DNA of 64,000 nt from Viridothelium virens. Its lineage: Eukaryota; Ascomycota; Dothideomycetes; Trypetheliales; Trypetheliaceae. Under the pieces are notes generated by a model that made no database searches, was not told the DNA's origin, and worked only from the letters and a program-made list of their open reading frames with translations. This document shows, piece by piece, positions 1 through 12,648 of the stretch (positions within the stretch are counted from its first letter, which is position 1; every line of letters starts with the position of its first letter). The position numbers and the translations under genes are program-made. The stretch spans positions 1 through 64,000 of the forward strand of contig ML991850.1 in assembly GCA_010094025.1 (NCBI GenBank). The letters run 5' to 3'.

Positions 1-2119
1 GGGGAGGGGGAGGGGATGAAGATGAGCCGTATGATTTGTTGATTATAGGCGGCGGAGCAACGGGTTCAGGGATAGCCCTGGATGCAGCAACGAGGGGGTT
101 AAAGGTTGCAGTGGTGGAGAGGGACGATTTTAGTGCGGGGACAAGTAGCAAGAGTACGAAATTGGTGCATGGTGGGGTCAGGTATTTGGAGAAGGCGGTG
201 TGGGAGTTGGATTACAACCAGTGAGGATACCCGAATTTCTAGGAATGGTGTTTAAGACTCGTAGTCGAGGGTGACGGGTACTAAGAATCAAAGCTAACAA
301 GATGTGTCGTACAGGTACAAACTTGTTAAGGAAGCACTTCGAGAACGAAGATATTTCTTAGATACGGCACCGCATCTATCCGAATGGCTCCCTATCATGA
401 TCCCCGTCCAGAAATGGTGGCAAGCTCCATACTTTTGGCTAGGAACTAAGTGCTATGATCTTCTGGCTGGACATGATAACATTGAGAGCTCCTACTTCTT
501 GACCAAGAGCAAAGCCTTAGACGCGTTCCCGATGCTAAAAAAGGACAATCTTTTCGGAGCTCTGGTATATTATGGCACGTATCGAATTTAGATGAGTTGA
601 ACAAGAAGCTAACTCAAGACAAGATGGTGCACACAACGACTCCCGCATGAATGTTTCCCTTGCTATGACCGCTGCACTCTACGGAGCTACAGTCGTCAAC
701 CATTTGGAAGTTACCGGCCTTGAAAAAGATGCCAACGGCCGTCTCAATGGCGCCCGAGTTCGTGATCTCCTTCCCGAGAGAAATGGCCAAAAGTCAAGCG
801 AGTTCCACGTCAGGGCCAAAGGCATCATCAACGCTACAGGTCCCTTCACTGACTCCATTCGCAAGATGGATGATCAAGAGGTCCAAGAGATCGTTGCCCC
901 ATCTTCTGGCGTGCACGTCATTCTCCCTGGCTACTACAGCCCGGCGAACATGGGCCTCATCGACCCCAGTACCAGTGACGGCCGTGTCATCTTCTTCCTC
1001 CCCTGGCAAGGCAACACCATCGCAGGCACCACCGACGCCGCCTGCCCCGTCGAGCAAAACCCTATCGCAGGCGAAGCCGAGATCGACTGGATCCTCAACG
1101 AAGTCCGCGGCTACCTCCAGCCCGACATCAACGTCCGGCGAGGCGACGTCCTCGCCGCCTGGAGCGGCATCCGGCCCCTCGTGCGCGACCCCAGCAAAGC
1201 CAAATCCGAAGGCCTGGTGCGCAACCACCTAATCACCACCTCGCCCTCCGGCCTGCTCACCTGCTCCGGCGGCAAATGGACGACCTACCGGCAGATGGCG
1301 GAAGAAACCGTCGACGCCGCCGTCGCCACCTTCTCCCTCCGTCCCTCTCCGCTCTCCGGCCCGCCACCGCAAGTCGCAGGCATCGTGCAAACGGGCCCGA
1401 ACACCGTACACACCGCGCCCGATGGCGCGGACCTCGACGGCACTTGCCAGACACATCGCGTCAAGTTGCTCGGCGCCCACGGCTTCTCCCAGACCCTCTT
1501 CATCCCGCTGATCCAGCACTATGGTCTCGAGACTGAGGTGGCGCGGCATCTTGCGACGGCGTACGGCGATCGCGCCTGGACTGTTGCTGCCCTCTGCGCG
1601 CCTACTGACGCCCGCTTCCCGGTCCGTGGGCGCCGCCTTAGTGCTCTCTATCCGTTTGTCGATGGCGAGGTTAGATATGCGGTGCGGCATGAGTATGCGC
1701 AGACGGCGGTGGATGTGATTGCGCGCCGGACGCGACTCGCGTTCTTGAATGCGCAGGCGGCGCTGGAGGCGCTGCCCGGGGTGATCGATTTGATGGCAGC
1801 GGAGTTGGGTTGGGGTGCGCAGAGGCGAGAGAGGGAATGGGGGGACGCGGTGACGTTTCTGACGAGTATGGGGTTGCCGAAGAACAAGGTGGGACTGACG
1901 AGGAAGCAGGTGGAAAAGGGGGAGGTGGGCAAGTGGGAGGACGAGGAGTACGGACTCTATGCAAGACATGGTGAGTTTATAAGAGAACTTCTGTTCTGTG
2001 AGCCTTGCTGACAAAAGCTGGGTAGATAAACCGGCCGAAACTTTAGAGAGCGATTCAAGGGGGAGTATGGGAGGAAACCCGGGGATTGGGAGAGATGCAA
2101 GTGCAAACAAGTAGACTAA
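1..2119 (+). CDS. gut2: FAD-dependent glycerol-3-phosphate dehydrogenase, mitochondrial (5' end cut off by window)
   Basis: Oxidises glycerol 3-phosphate to dihydroxyacetone phosphate on the inner mitochondrial membrane and passes electrons to ubiquinone (glycerol catabolism and the glycerol-phosphate shuttle). The fragment opens just before the FAD-binding motif GGGATGSG. It continues with the family blocks [28 protein letters not shown] and WSGIRPLV, and the C-terminal DAO region. Visible exons are ?-220, 315-574, 624-1970 and a last exon. The intron 575-623 has a GC donor and a CTAAC branch site, and removing it rebuilds the conserved [10 protein letters not shown] block exactly. The last acceptor is uncertain. 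Acceptor 2048 gives an ending ([16 protein letters not shown], stop 2117-2119) that looks more protein-like than acceptor 2025 (stop 2112-2114). The start codon and targeting peptide lie outside the window. Confidence 0.95.
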
Positions 2120-3862
2120 GTTTTCCCTGCACTGAGACTCTGGAAGTATGGAACGAGATTGTAGGCATAGAAGAAGTCCGTTGCATGGTTTACATAGACT
2201 GGGAGCATTCTAGGCTGCATTGGGAGACAGTGTTCTAGTTGACAGAGATTGTACATAAATAGTTCCTTCATCTATCGTACCACAATCCTTAAGCTACCGT
2301 CGCAGCTCCCTTGACTATTGCTTTTCCTCAATCCTCAGTAATCGTGATGCTATGTGCATGGTTGACGTCTTTTCTATCTAGGCGTTTAGAATTGGTCTCT
2401 TCTTCGCTCGTGTGCGACAACGCGACCTGTGGACCAGCCTCAAGAGCAATCTTTGAAACTTTCTATGCGTTACCCGGATCTAGGACATAATGCTCCATGG
2501 AAATCGGCACAAAGCCTCAGTATTCCAAAATCATGCGGAAACTGGAGTCACCTAGTCACTTCCAGGGCTGACTCTGTTTTGAGGACCCTCCAATCATGCA
2601 CACTCAAAATTCACGAGGGGAAGCTGAACTGCGCATTGAACAAGAATCAGTAGACTATCTCCTCAACGTCCTTGTCTTGCCTTATCACAAATTTGGAGGC
2701 CCTCAATATGATCATGCGGCCCAAACAGACGTTTTGGCCCTGAGGCCGACATGTTTTATGATACTCCACGATATGTTTCAGAAAAAGATCTGCCATTCTC
2801 ACGATCTGGAAGTGCAAAATATCGACATTTGCTCTGAGTGTGACATTATGTGACATTGGAATTAGAAGTGGACACTGAGAGACCCCGGTTGCTCTATGAA
2901 GGGATAAGAATGTGTCTTGTCTAACGACTACAACCGAATTGTCTTACCTTCAGCCACAGCGTAGATACGAATGCAGACCAGCGCTTCCAACACTTTGAAA
3001 TGCTTGGAGAGAGTGAGGCCCTCGGCATCATCTCAGCCCCTTGAGCATTCCAACGCCATGGTAGCACGATCAGGCCTCCCGCATCCTACAGCCACGTTCA
3101 GTGTACCGGTGCACATGTCTCGCGCTGAATCCACTTACAGTCATAGGGCTGAATCAAATATAGGGACTTGCAGGGTTCAATTTTTCGATTTCTGGGCGGC
3201 TGAGTAAGACACATCAAACTTGTTCTGGAAGGGCCATACGGTGTTCAATCTAGAGGACATTGGTTCTGAGTGGGAAATGGGAGAGACCAATTAATAAGGG
3301 AAGCGAAGAGCGTGGGAAAATGCATGCATTAAAGAGCTTCAGTACCAGAACAGTGTTGAAAACACCAGTATGTTATGTCTCGGTCGTGAATGATGAGAAG
3401 CGGGGGAACAAAGTAGAAAGAAAGATCAAATGAGAAGAGCCACCGCGGTATCCTGCACGCACACATAAATTGCGCATCAAATACAGCATCCTGGTTATAT
3501 TTTGTCGTGTTTGTAAGAAGTCCGCATCGCATTTCTCTCGGGACGCCGGCGAAAAGTACATTGGGAGGGAAAGTTGCTCAGTGTCGAAAGCCAAGATTAG
3601 CAGCATGTAGCAGCTGTGCCGGCGACACCAGTCAGCCAGTCAGCCAGTCACAGTAGCAGCAGAACCACCTCTCGACTACCAGTAGCAACAACAACAAATC
3701 CACCGTCAAGCCACGACCATCTCATCAGACCAAGACGAGTAAGTAGCACCAACGTCCGTCTGAAGCCTTTCCACAATTCTCACTTCCCATCCCTCCTACA
3801 GCTGTTCCCCCAGAAGAACGTACTCCGCGAAGATGACGAGATTGGCAGGGGAGCAGGAGTAT
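2120..3862. other. Intergenic, tail-to-tail gap between gut2 and rho1
   Basis: No convincing gene. Short open frames occur on both strands but none has recognisable motifs or splice-consistent extensions. A small tandem run of the unit GTCAGCCA lies at about 3631-3651, next to a CAG/CAA-rich stretch. Both flanking genes end here, so long 3' untranslated regions or a non-coding RNA are possible. I see nothing specific. Confidence 0.5.
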
Positions 3863-4746
3863 CTACAAAAGGACACATTTCTTCTTCTCCTTCTTTCGTG
3901 TAAGTAGGGCAGATCGGGTAGCATGCTCAAAGACCTCTCGGACGCCTTCGTTGGTTTTGGCGGAACACTCGTGATACTTTACGGCGCCAATCTTCTTCCT
4001 AACATCTTCAGCCTGTTGCAGACAATGATTAGTTACTGTCTCTGGATGTTTGTCATTCAGTTTTTCGTCATACCTGCTCAGGCGAAACTGGTTTCTGTGA
4101 TGTCTTGTGCAGCTCTTCAATAGTCTTCTGGTCATATCGCAAGTCCTTCTTGCAGCCGACAAGGATAATGGGGAGACCCTGGCAGAAGTGGAGAACTTCG
4201 GAGATCCACTAGAATCGGCCTTGGTTAGCATGTGACAACAATGAGGCGATAGATGGGGCCTGCGTCGTACCTTCTCCTGAACGTTGTCAAGAGAGTCTGG
4301 AGAGTCGATGGCAAAGCAGATGAGGATGACATGGGAGTCTGGGTAAGAGAGCGGGCGGAGTCGATCGTAGTCTTCCTGTCCTGCTGTATCCCAAAGGGCT
4401 AATTCGACATGCTTTCCATCAACCTCAACATCGGCGACGTAGTTCTCGAAGACAGTGGGGACGTAGACCTGAGGAAATGTGTTGTCAGTACCCGGTAGTG
4501 GGGGAAGACGCCAAGAACGGGGTTGTTTGTTTCATCGATGCCAACGGAAGAAGATAGGGAGAGCTTGATGACATTGGGATGACGAACCTCAGGGAAAGTA
4601 CCCTTGGAGAAGACACTAGAGGATAGTAGTCAGTAGCTGCATGATGGGGTTCACAGGGTGTAGGAGGGGAGGACTTACATGAGAAGGCAAGTCTTTCCGC
4701 AGGCACCATCACCGACGATGACGAGTTTGCGACGGATCTCCGCCAT
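3863..4746 (-). CDS. rho1: Rho1 small GTPase
   Basis: Membrane-anchored GTPase that activates beta-1,3-glucan synthase and the Pkc1 cell-wall integrity pathway and organises polar actin. Five coding exons: 4746-4679, 4615-4588, 4468-4271, 4208-4074 and 4012-3863, giving 192 residues, the usual family length. Motifs are all intact: P-loop GDGACGKT (residues 12-19), effector loop YVPTVFENY (about 34-42), DTAGQ (about 59-63), base-recognition GCKKDL, and SAK near residue 160. The end is KKKCVLL, a polybasic stretch followed by a CaaX box whose final Leu predicts geranylgeranylation. The N-terminal [14 protein letters not shown] identifies the Rho1/RhoA group rather than Cdc42, Rac or Rho2-4. A likely 5'-untranslated intron (4747-4905) ends immediately before the ATG. 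Confidence 0.98.
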
Positions 4747-4905
4747 CTGCAAAAGAAGTTAATAACGGAGCCTAGCAAAGATACAAGCTCCAGAATGAAG
4801 AGAAGGAGAGTAAGCTCTGCGGCAGGAGAGTAAGTCGGGATGGAGAGGGCGAGTGGTGAAGTTCGGTATCGGGCTACGCCTAGGCAGCGGATGAGGATGA
4901 CTGAC
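4747..4905 (-). other. Probable 5'-UTR intron of rho1
   Basis: Read on the minus strand, AAG|GTCAGT at 4905 is a good donor. The stretch directly before the ATG is ATTAAC, a short pyrimidine run and TTTTGCAG, which is a branch site, tract and acceptor. The acceptor AG abuts the start codon. Coding potential begins only at the ATG. No transcript evidence is available here. Confidence 0.6.
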
Positions 4906-7398
4906 CTTGAAGGGCCTTTCACTGGCGTCCGCGGTGAGTAAGCGGGAGAGCCTGTATTTGACCTAAGCTATTCTGCGATAATGCGAGGATCAATGGGAGG
5001 GCAGGGGATTGACGATGAGGAAGGGGAGGCAGAAAGCGTGGTTGAAGCAGAAGGTTGACGAGCACGGACGGCGGCTGCACGCGATTCCTGCTGTCCTCAA
5101 TCAACACTGGCAGGTATTTGAGCAACCCCCCAATGGGTGATTCACACGGAGCAATATGACATGACTTTCCCATGCCCAGACTGCAGACTGCAGATCTGCC
5201 TTTGAGTCGGCTCTACTTTGGATTAGCTATCGCAGTTGCGCGCAGGCAACAGGGCTCCACAAGACTAATGAGTCTCGTTCCTTAAGAACGCCTTGAACTA
5301 ATCTAATAGACATTCTCGTGACGATCGCATCGGATACGGTCAAATCCGCCGCATTCTCGACACTCAGAGATACGTCGTCCGTTGCACCAATTCTCCGATG
5401 CCGACCTATTCCTGTTTGCGCGGGTCATGAAGTGTGTTCGCATCCCAGCATAGCTGAATCTGAAACCAACGCCACGCAGCTACTCTGTGTGGAGAACTGA
5501 ACGCCGTCCTCTTTCCACTAGGGAGGCACTGGAGGGAGGGAGATAAGAGAACACCGCCACGGATACGCCGGGGCATTGGCTACTTGCGGAGTGGCTTGAC
5601 AACGCGGTTGCGCGGCGTAGCCAAGTACTTAGCACGCGACAGCATTTCTTAACCGAACGGGAATGTCCACCGAGACTCCCGATTCGTCACTATGAAGGCT
5701 TGGAGACTCGGAGACAATTTCACCTTCACAAATCTTGGCCACGCTTCAGCGAAACTTTCAGTCACACCTCAATATTCAAAAGCCAAAAGCTAAACAAGAA
5801 GGTGCGCAGAGGGCCAAGACAGAAAAAAAGAGGAAAAAAAAAAGAACTGCCTACTTGTAGTGTAGAATATCCTAATTCTGCCCTATGTGAGCCGGGAGGC
5901 ACCCAGTAAATTCTCTGCCACCTCCGATGTACTGGATTACCTATGCGCATGATCCAAAATCAGGGAAATCCAAATCGGTTCCAAAGACGGAGAGAGAGAG
6001 CTGTCCGAGTATGGAGCCATGCAGCTCCTTGGACAAATCTGTCTCAGCGACGCAGGCGCTCTAACTCCTGGCAAAGAGAAGCTTGCAAGGACCTGAGAAT
6101 TCAGATAGACTCTGCACGATCAACAGGTTAAGGTGACTGAAGATACAGTTCAGCATATGAAAAATCGGGAAGTATTCCGATCGCAGATCCAACAGCAATT
6201 TAAAGTCTTACACGTAGAGAGATAATATTTGAAAGAGGGGCTGGAGACTTTGCAGAATAGGGCAGTGGACGCATGGGAGTCAGTACAAAAGCTCAAGAGG
6301 GAAAAGAGAAAGCTGAAGAAGGGAAACCAATTTCTAAAGACTACAATGCGATGCTCAAGGAGGCAGTCACCCTTCACAAAGGTAACGAGAGCCCATCCGA
6401 GGCTTTCATATCGGCATATCTATGCAAGAAAAGGCCGAGGAAGGCGGAAATGGAGAATCCATAGGTAGGTAAGTATACAGCACGTTCGCCTACGCGGGGT
6501 GAAACGTCTGGCATAAAACCCTTTCGAGAGTTCATCATCATAAGATCCAGGTAGGAAATAGGCCGATAAGTTTACGCCCATAGACTCGGGGAGCCTCCCA
6601 GCGATGATGCCAGAAACAGTAGCTTTGAAAAAGGGTTCAGATCAGCAAAAAGTAGGGACGCAAAAGTAGATGAAAAAAAGGATAGTAATAATAGATCAAT
6701 AAATGGAGAGCTATCCGCTGGGTAGGAAAGTCCTGTTCCTGCTCCATATAAGCTAGGAGGGCCCGAGCAAGCATTTCGGCCACTTCCGATATGCTGTTCA
6801 AGCCCTGCCCTGCTATCCTGAAGCTCAAAAGACCCTGACCCTAGCCATCATCAGTGCGTATAAGAGAGAAACCCAGTCCCTGATCTTTGCTCTAGAAAGG
6901 TATCAAAGCTGTGCACGAAACAATTACCTCCTCCACCATCCCTTTATAGAGCGGTGTTTTGAGGAAATAGTTGCAGCAACGCCAGACAGGTACAGGCAAC
7001 GTCGCTGATGAACCTGGTGGTCGTGTCCAAAATTGTGTTGTGATGGAGTTATGATAGATTCTATGTTTCAACACAGACCGACGTGACCGGAATATTGTTA
7101 GTAATGTAGCTACAGCAAATGGTGTGGAAGCTTCTCGATATCACAGACGGAGCTACGGAGCTAGGACGAGATGTAGGTACTTGGTCCTCCGAGTGACGTA
7201 CTGAACTAGTATACGGCCTCACCACCGAGTAGGTACCTGCTACTTCATCACGACGGGTACGGTACATCTCCAGGCAACGTCGCGATAGCTCGGCCTGTTC
7301 ATGGATGAGGACTGACTTACAATCTTGTATTTTCACTTAAGCCTCCGTCCTTGTCGCGCAATAACGTCGTCATCTTCTCTTGCGCCTTTTCTGTCAAA
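4906..7398. other. Long intergenic region between rho1 and ufd2 (divergent promoters)
   Basis: About 2.4 kb. The left end should carry the rho1 promoter and the right end the ufd2 promoter. At about 6130-6470 the plus strand has a stretch with Lys/Glu/Gln-rich, coiled-coil-like translation, such as KLKREKRKLKKGNQFL. It is interrupted by stops and frame changes and could be a decayed gene or transposon fragment. A purine-rich run lies at about 5816-5846. No intact gene was recognised. Confidence 0.45.
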
Positions 7399-10300
7399 AT
7401 GTCGGATACGACCTCAGATGCGGACAAGATTCGCAACAAGCGATTAGCCAAGCTGGGAGGTTCAGCGCCTTCGTCGTCATCGACAAACGGTGAGCCTGGC
7501 AGCGATGCAGCTCCTGTTCCTCCGAACTCTGCGAGTGCTCCATCTAAGGAAAGCGCCAACGGCTCTGCCCCGGAGCCTTCTCCTAAGCCCAAAATCAATA
7601 TCTCGAAACCCTCACAATCGAGCCCAACTTCGACAACATCGAACCCATTTACCCAGCTTGGCATGAAGCAGGAAAAATCCTCGAAACCGGAAGTCAACAT
7701 CCAGTCGGGTAGATCAACACCACAAAAGCCGCAGGGTGGTGCAGAGGGGACAGGTCGCGCAATTTCCAGACAAGGGGAATCGATTGAAGCTTGGGAGGAT
7801 CGCACACTCAGTAATGTCTTCCGGATCACACTCAAGCCTGAAGTTCTACATGATGCCCATGGACATCCACTTCGGCTTGTGGCCGAGGTGCGCTCCGAGC
7901 TTGAAGAGGAGGGCACGCCTATTCGACTTACAACGAGTGTACTGGAACAGGCCCTGCTCGAGGCCGCTCAGCAAGAACCTCAACCTCTCGAGTACCTCCT
8001 AGGTTGCTGGAAGCGCGTGTCTAAGCTATTCCGAGGGATGAAAAGTGGTTCAACAGAAGATCCAAAGTACATTGTCGCAAAGGAGGCCCGGCGGTTATGC
8101 ATGAGCTATTGCATCTTTGCAGTCACCATTCCAGACATGTTCGGTCAGGAAATACCAGATACAAATCCCCTTGCAAAACATCTCTTGGTCGACCCGGACA
8201 ATGACATTGGTATTTGCCACGATTTTCTGATGGAGGCCATTGCCAGGATGCCGGAAGATGAAAGCATCAAGGACGTCTTAGTCGGCGCAATGGAGCAAGT
8301 GAGCCGCGATTTATCTAAAATGTCCATGAACGACAACTACAAACCGTATATGCAAGCTCTTCACAATTTTGTTCGATATCCTCCCCTGGTCGACGCTCTC
8401 ACGCAATCACCGTCTTTCCTCCCTGACGATCTCCCTCCACAGGAGATCGAGAATAAGACCCTCCTTGGTCCGTTCTTCCACTTATCTCCTATGCAATCAG
8501 AAGTTGCAATCAACTACTTCTCTAGCCCCCAGACTCGAGATCGCGCCTATATCAAAAATTCTCAAGATGCGCTCAGGATGACTCTGCGAACGCACCAAGC
8601 CGAGCTTTTTGATATCACCAATCTCATCATCAAAGCTTCTAAAGAGCCCCGCGAACGTATGTTGAATTGGTTTGCGATGGTAGTTAACAAAAATCACAAG
8701 AAGCGCGCTATGCAAGTCGATCCGAAAACAGTGTCTTCAGATGGCTTCATGGTTAATGTGACAATCATCCTGGACCAATTGTGCGAGCCATTCATGGATG
8801 CCACATTTTCGAAGGTGGATAGGATAGACGTGAACTACTTGCGAAGGAATCCACGTGTTGCGATCCGCGACGAAACCAAAATCAATGCAGACCAGCATAC
8901 TTCGGATCGCTTCTATGACCAACATATGGTTGGAACTAATAATTTCATCTCCGAGATTTTCTTCCTCACAGTAGCTGCACATCATTATGGAACCGAAGCT
9001 GCCAATACCAAGCTTTCCAGCTTACAGCGTGAGATCAGTCACATGGAGAAACAGTTGGAAAAATTTGAGGCAGAGCGACATAACTACATCAATGTGAGTC
9101 TACTATTATTTTTTTTCTTGGTAACATCTGCGAATATGGGGGCCCGTTTGGCTTTACTCATACCCACTTGATCCTGAAATAACGGCTTACCCTGCTCAAC
9201 GTTCAAGAACTAATCCATGATAGAATCCAAATCAGCTACGCATGTTTGAGGACGCGCTCAAGAAATATCGTGACCAATTGGAAAAATACCACTGTGTTGT
9301 GCATGCCACACGCGGCGTACTCTTGGATGATCTGGCACAGGCACGTTCGATGCTGTTCATGCGATATGTGATTGTCTGGTTGCTCCGTCTAGCTTCCGGT
9401 GCGAACCTACCCAAAGAACAACTTCATCTACCTTTGCCGGATCAGCCGCCAGAAATATTTGCATGCCTGCCAGAGTACTTTGTGGAAGACATTGTCGATA
9501 ATTTCAAGTTCATTACCCGATTTCTCCCGCAAATCATCACGACCACGCAATGTCAGGAGCTCATCCAGATTTGCATTACCTTCCTTCGAAGCTCAGAGTA
9601 CATCAAAAACCCATATTTGAAGTCAGGTCTGGTGACTATTCTTTTCCATGGCGTTTGGCCACAATGGAACCGGACCAAGGGTATTCTAGGCGATGAATTG
9701 AATGGAATGCCGTTTGCTTTGAAGCATCTCTTGCATGCCCTGATGAAATTCTACATCGAGGCTGAGAGCACAGGAACGCATACTCAGTTCTTTGATAAAT
9801 TCAATATTCGATACGAAATTTTCCAGGTTATCCGGTGCATTTGGTCGAATTCAGTCTATCGTGAGAATTTGGCGACAGAATCCAGGTAAAGGGACAGACC
9901 TTGTGCTTCTTTAATTTAAACGTTACTGACGGGTTTAGGGTAAACGCTGACTTTTTTGTTCGCTTCGTCAACCTTCTACTAAACGATGTCACCTTCGTTC
10001 TTGATGAATCTTTCACTGCCTTCAACACTATTAACGGCCTATCCAAGGAGCTCGCTCCTTCAATTTCGTCATCCCTATCCCAACAAGAACGCACCGATAA
10101 AGAAGAGGCACTCCAAGCTGCTCAAGGCAAGGCCAAGTCATACATGCAACTCACCAATGAAACTGTCAGCATGCTGAAGCTCTTCACCGATGCTCTCGCC
10201 GATCCATTCACCATGCCGGAAGTTGTACAGCGTCTCGCAGATATGCTGGATTATAATCTTGATGCCCTCGTCGGCCCCAAGAGAAAGAACCTCCACGTTG

Positions 10301-10836
10301 AAAACCCAAAAGAGTATAGCTTCGATCCAAAGACCCTTCTCTCGGAACTCGTGGACGTCTATTTGAACCTTGGCGGCAAAGAAAGCTTCCGTCTTGCTGT
10401 CGCCCGCGACGGCCGTTCCTACAAACCAAACAACTTTGAAGCGGCTCAGGATGTCATGAAAAGATATGCGCTGAAGTCCCCTGACGAGATGACCCGCTTC
10501 TCTACGCTGGCATCCCAGATCGCGCGAGCGAGGGAGGAAGAGGAAGAAGAGGAGCAGGATCTCGGTGAGATTCCTGACGAGTTTCTGGACCCGTTGGTGT
10601 TCACCCTTATGGACGATCCGGTCATCCTCCCGGCGAGCAAGACGACGATTGATCGCAGCACAATTCGAAGCCACTTATTGTCAGATCCGACGGATCCGTT
10701 CAATCGCAGTCCGTTGAAGATTGAGGACGTAGTGCCGGATGAGGAGATGAAGAGGAAGATTGCAGAGTTCAAGGCGACCAAGAGAGCGGAGAAAATAGCA
10801 GCGAGGGAAGCGACTGAGCCTATGGATACAGCGTAG
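7399..10836 (+). CDS. ufd2: Ubiquitin conjugation factor E4, U-box ligase Ufd2
   Basis: Extends short ubiquitin chains on substrates with the Cdc48-Ufd1-Npl4 machinery (E4 activity) in the ubiquitin-fusion and ER-associated degradation pathways. Exons 7399-9093, 9224-9885 and 9939-10836 join in frame to 1084 residues, slightly longer than the yeast protein (961) because of a Ser/Pro-rich disordered N-terminus (about 1-110). A long helical Ufd2P core follows. The C-terminal U-box (about 997-1070) has the signature DPLVFTLMDDPVILPAS and the DPFNRSPL segment. The C-terminus is a basic helix. The ATG at 7399 (CAAAATGTC) is chosen over an upstream in-frame one at 7351 because family members start with MSD plus an RxKRLAKL motif, seen here as DKIRNKRLAKLGG. 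Confidence 0.96.
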
Positions 10837-11341
10837 CGCACTGGTCCTGGAAGATTGCCTTTACGTTTCCTCAAATGAGAAACGCGGATGACTTGCATAA
10901 CGGCAGAGCATGGACTCCGGCGTTTTCTACCTTGGCGAATGGTTAGACTTGGAAATTGATTGTAATCGACGTTACTGATAGGCCTGACTAGTCGACCTGG
11001 GCGCTTCTGATCAGCAGAATGTCACGACGTATACGGCATGCACAAGGTAGGATGCACTCTAGGGAGCATGAATACGGATCCTTTCGAACGGTCATGGAAA
11101 GGAAGATAGACACAGAGACACGCTCTACGTAGAGACAGAATCTAGGCAGCTAATGACCTACTGCGATGACTGAAAAAATGCTAAGAGCCTCAGGTAGCGG
11201 TTCCTCATAACCTCAGTTCATAAACTCCGCACCCATGCAAACACCATCCCATTATTCCTGTATTCTTCTAACGCCCACGCCTCCACACATGCGCCGACCT
11301 TCCCCTCTTCATGCTCTCCTCTCTCTTTTTTTTCTCTTCAC
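10837..11341. other. Intergenic, convergent gap ufd2 / J-protein
   Basis: About 500 bases between two converging genes. It presumably holds both 3' untranslated regions. No reading frame or repeat of note. Confidence 0.5.
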
Positions 11342-12648
11342 CTAGAAGTAGTACCCACCCCCCGTCAATTCCCTCAACCGCTTACAACTCCTCAACTCCA
11401 TCCGCCGGGCCCTCTCCATCTTCTCCGTATCCTGCCAGAAGAAACCCTGCGCCTCCTGCTCTAGCCGCTGCCGCGCCAACCGCTCCGACTCGCACTCGCC
11501 CTGCAGCACATTCAGATAGCGCGTCTCCGCCTGCTTGTCCAACCCCCGCCACTTCGCCGCGCTGTACTCAGCGACATCGGCGGGATTCACAAAATACGCG
11601 ATCTTCAGGTTCGACGACGTGTGCTGCAGCGTGTAGGGCGGGTGCGAGGCGAAGCTGACGCTCGGCCCGGAGGGCCCGGTGAAGGCCGACGAGAAGAGCG
11701 AGGACAGCAGTGGTAGCAGGAAGAGGAGCAGGAGCGGTAGAAGTGAGGTGAGCGTTTGCAGTGGAGAGGGTGGCGGTTCGTTGGAGGACGACGCCTCGTG
11801 GTTGTGTGGCCGTCGCCGCGGTCGTCCGCCGCCGAATTGTTGTACCCGGATACCGGGGCCGCCGAAGGTTTGTCCGTTGAGGTTGAAGACGAAGCCGGGG
11901 CCGGTGTCGAAGAGGCCGCCGCCTGAGGGGGAGCACATGTCAGTTGAGAGGCGGGGGAAAGGGGGGGGAATGGAATAGAGGGGAGGGGGGTTCATACCGA
12001 AGGGACCACCGAATCCTCCACCTCCCATGCCTCCGCCGCCGAAGAATTGTCGGAAGAGCTCTTCCGGGCTGATGTCTTCTTCGAACATGGAGCCTCGCCC
12101 GGGCGTTCCATTTGCGCGCGCAAAGCCACTGAACGGTGAGGATGGACCGGGACCGCCACCGCCTGCGCCGAATCTGCTTTCAGGGTCGCCACCAAAGGTG
12201 TCGAATTTCTTCTTCTTATCTGGGTCAGAGAGGATTTGAAAGGCGCGGGATACCACTGTGAGAACATCAGTCGATGTGCTTGACATGGGCTATTGTCTTG
12301 CATCTCTGTCTGTCTCTGGGAGTCGACTCTTCGGATCCCACCTCGCTTCAATGTGAACGGGCACTTACTCTTGAAAGCCTCATCCGCCCCTTCATACCCG
12401 TTCTTATCCGGATGTGTTAATAAACTTAGTTTCCGATACGCTTTTTTTATTTCCGTGTCCGTACATGTTGTCTTAACCTCCTCTAGCCCCAGAATATCAT
12501 AGAAGGCCGTGGCTTTGCACCGCTTGACTCGTATGACGGCGGCTTTTTGCTCAACAGTAAAGGCTCGTCCGCTACTGCCGTCGTTGTGCGTTCGATGTCG
12601 CGCTTCGCCATTTGGGGGATTCGAGGACCCTGATGCTTTGCCTGACAT
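11342..12648 (-). CDS. ER-membrane DnaJ (Hsp40) protein, Hlj1/DNAJB12-like
   Basis: J-protein co-chaperone that stimulates Hsp70 at the ER membrane and supports ER-associated degradation. Exons 12648-12369, 12255-11998 and 11922-11342 give 372 residues. The J domain begins at about residue 48 (FYDILGLEE). It contains the HPD motif (THPDKN), then [21 protein letters not shown] across the first splice junction. A Gly/Phe-rich region follows ([14 protein letters not shown]). Next come a hydrophobic transmembrane segment of Leu, Pro and Ser, and a C-terminal DUF1977-like domain. The second intron could be read through in frame. It is called an intron because of GTATGA, a CTGAC branch site and CTCAG, and because splicing gives the expected [16 protein letters not shown]. 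Divergent from the AIM19-like gene. Confidence 0.9.

Noticed and set aside
794-2110. Long minus-strand and other-frame open frames across gut2
   Set aside because: Antisense shadows of a GC-rich coding exon; no motifs and incompatible with the well-supported sense gene.
2429-3207. Overlapping short frames downstream of gut2
   Set aside because: Open on both strands at once, low length, no motif, no splice extension.
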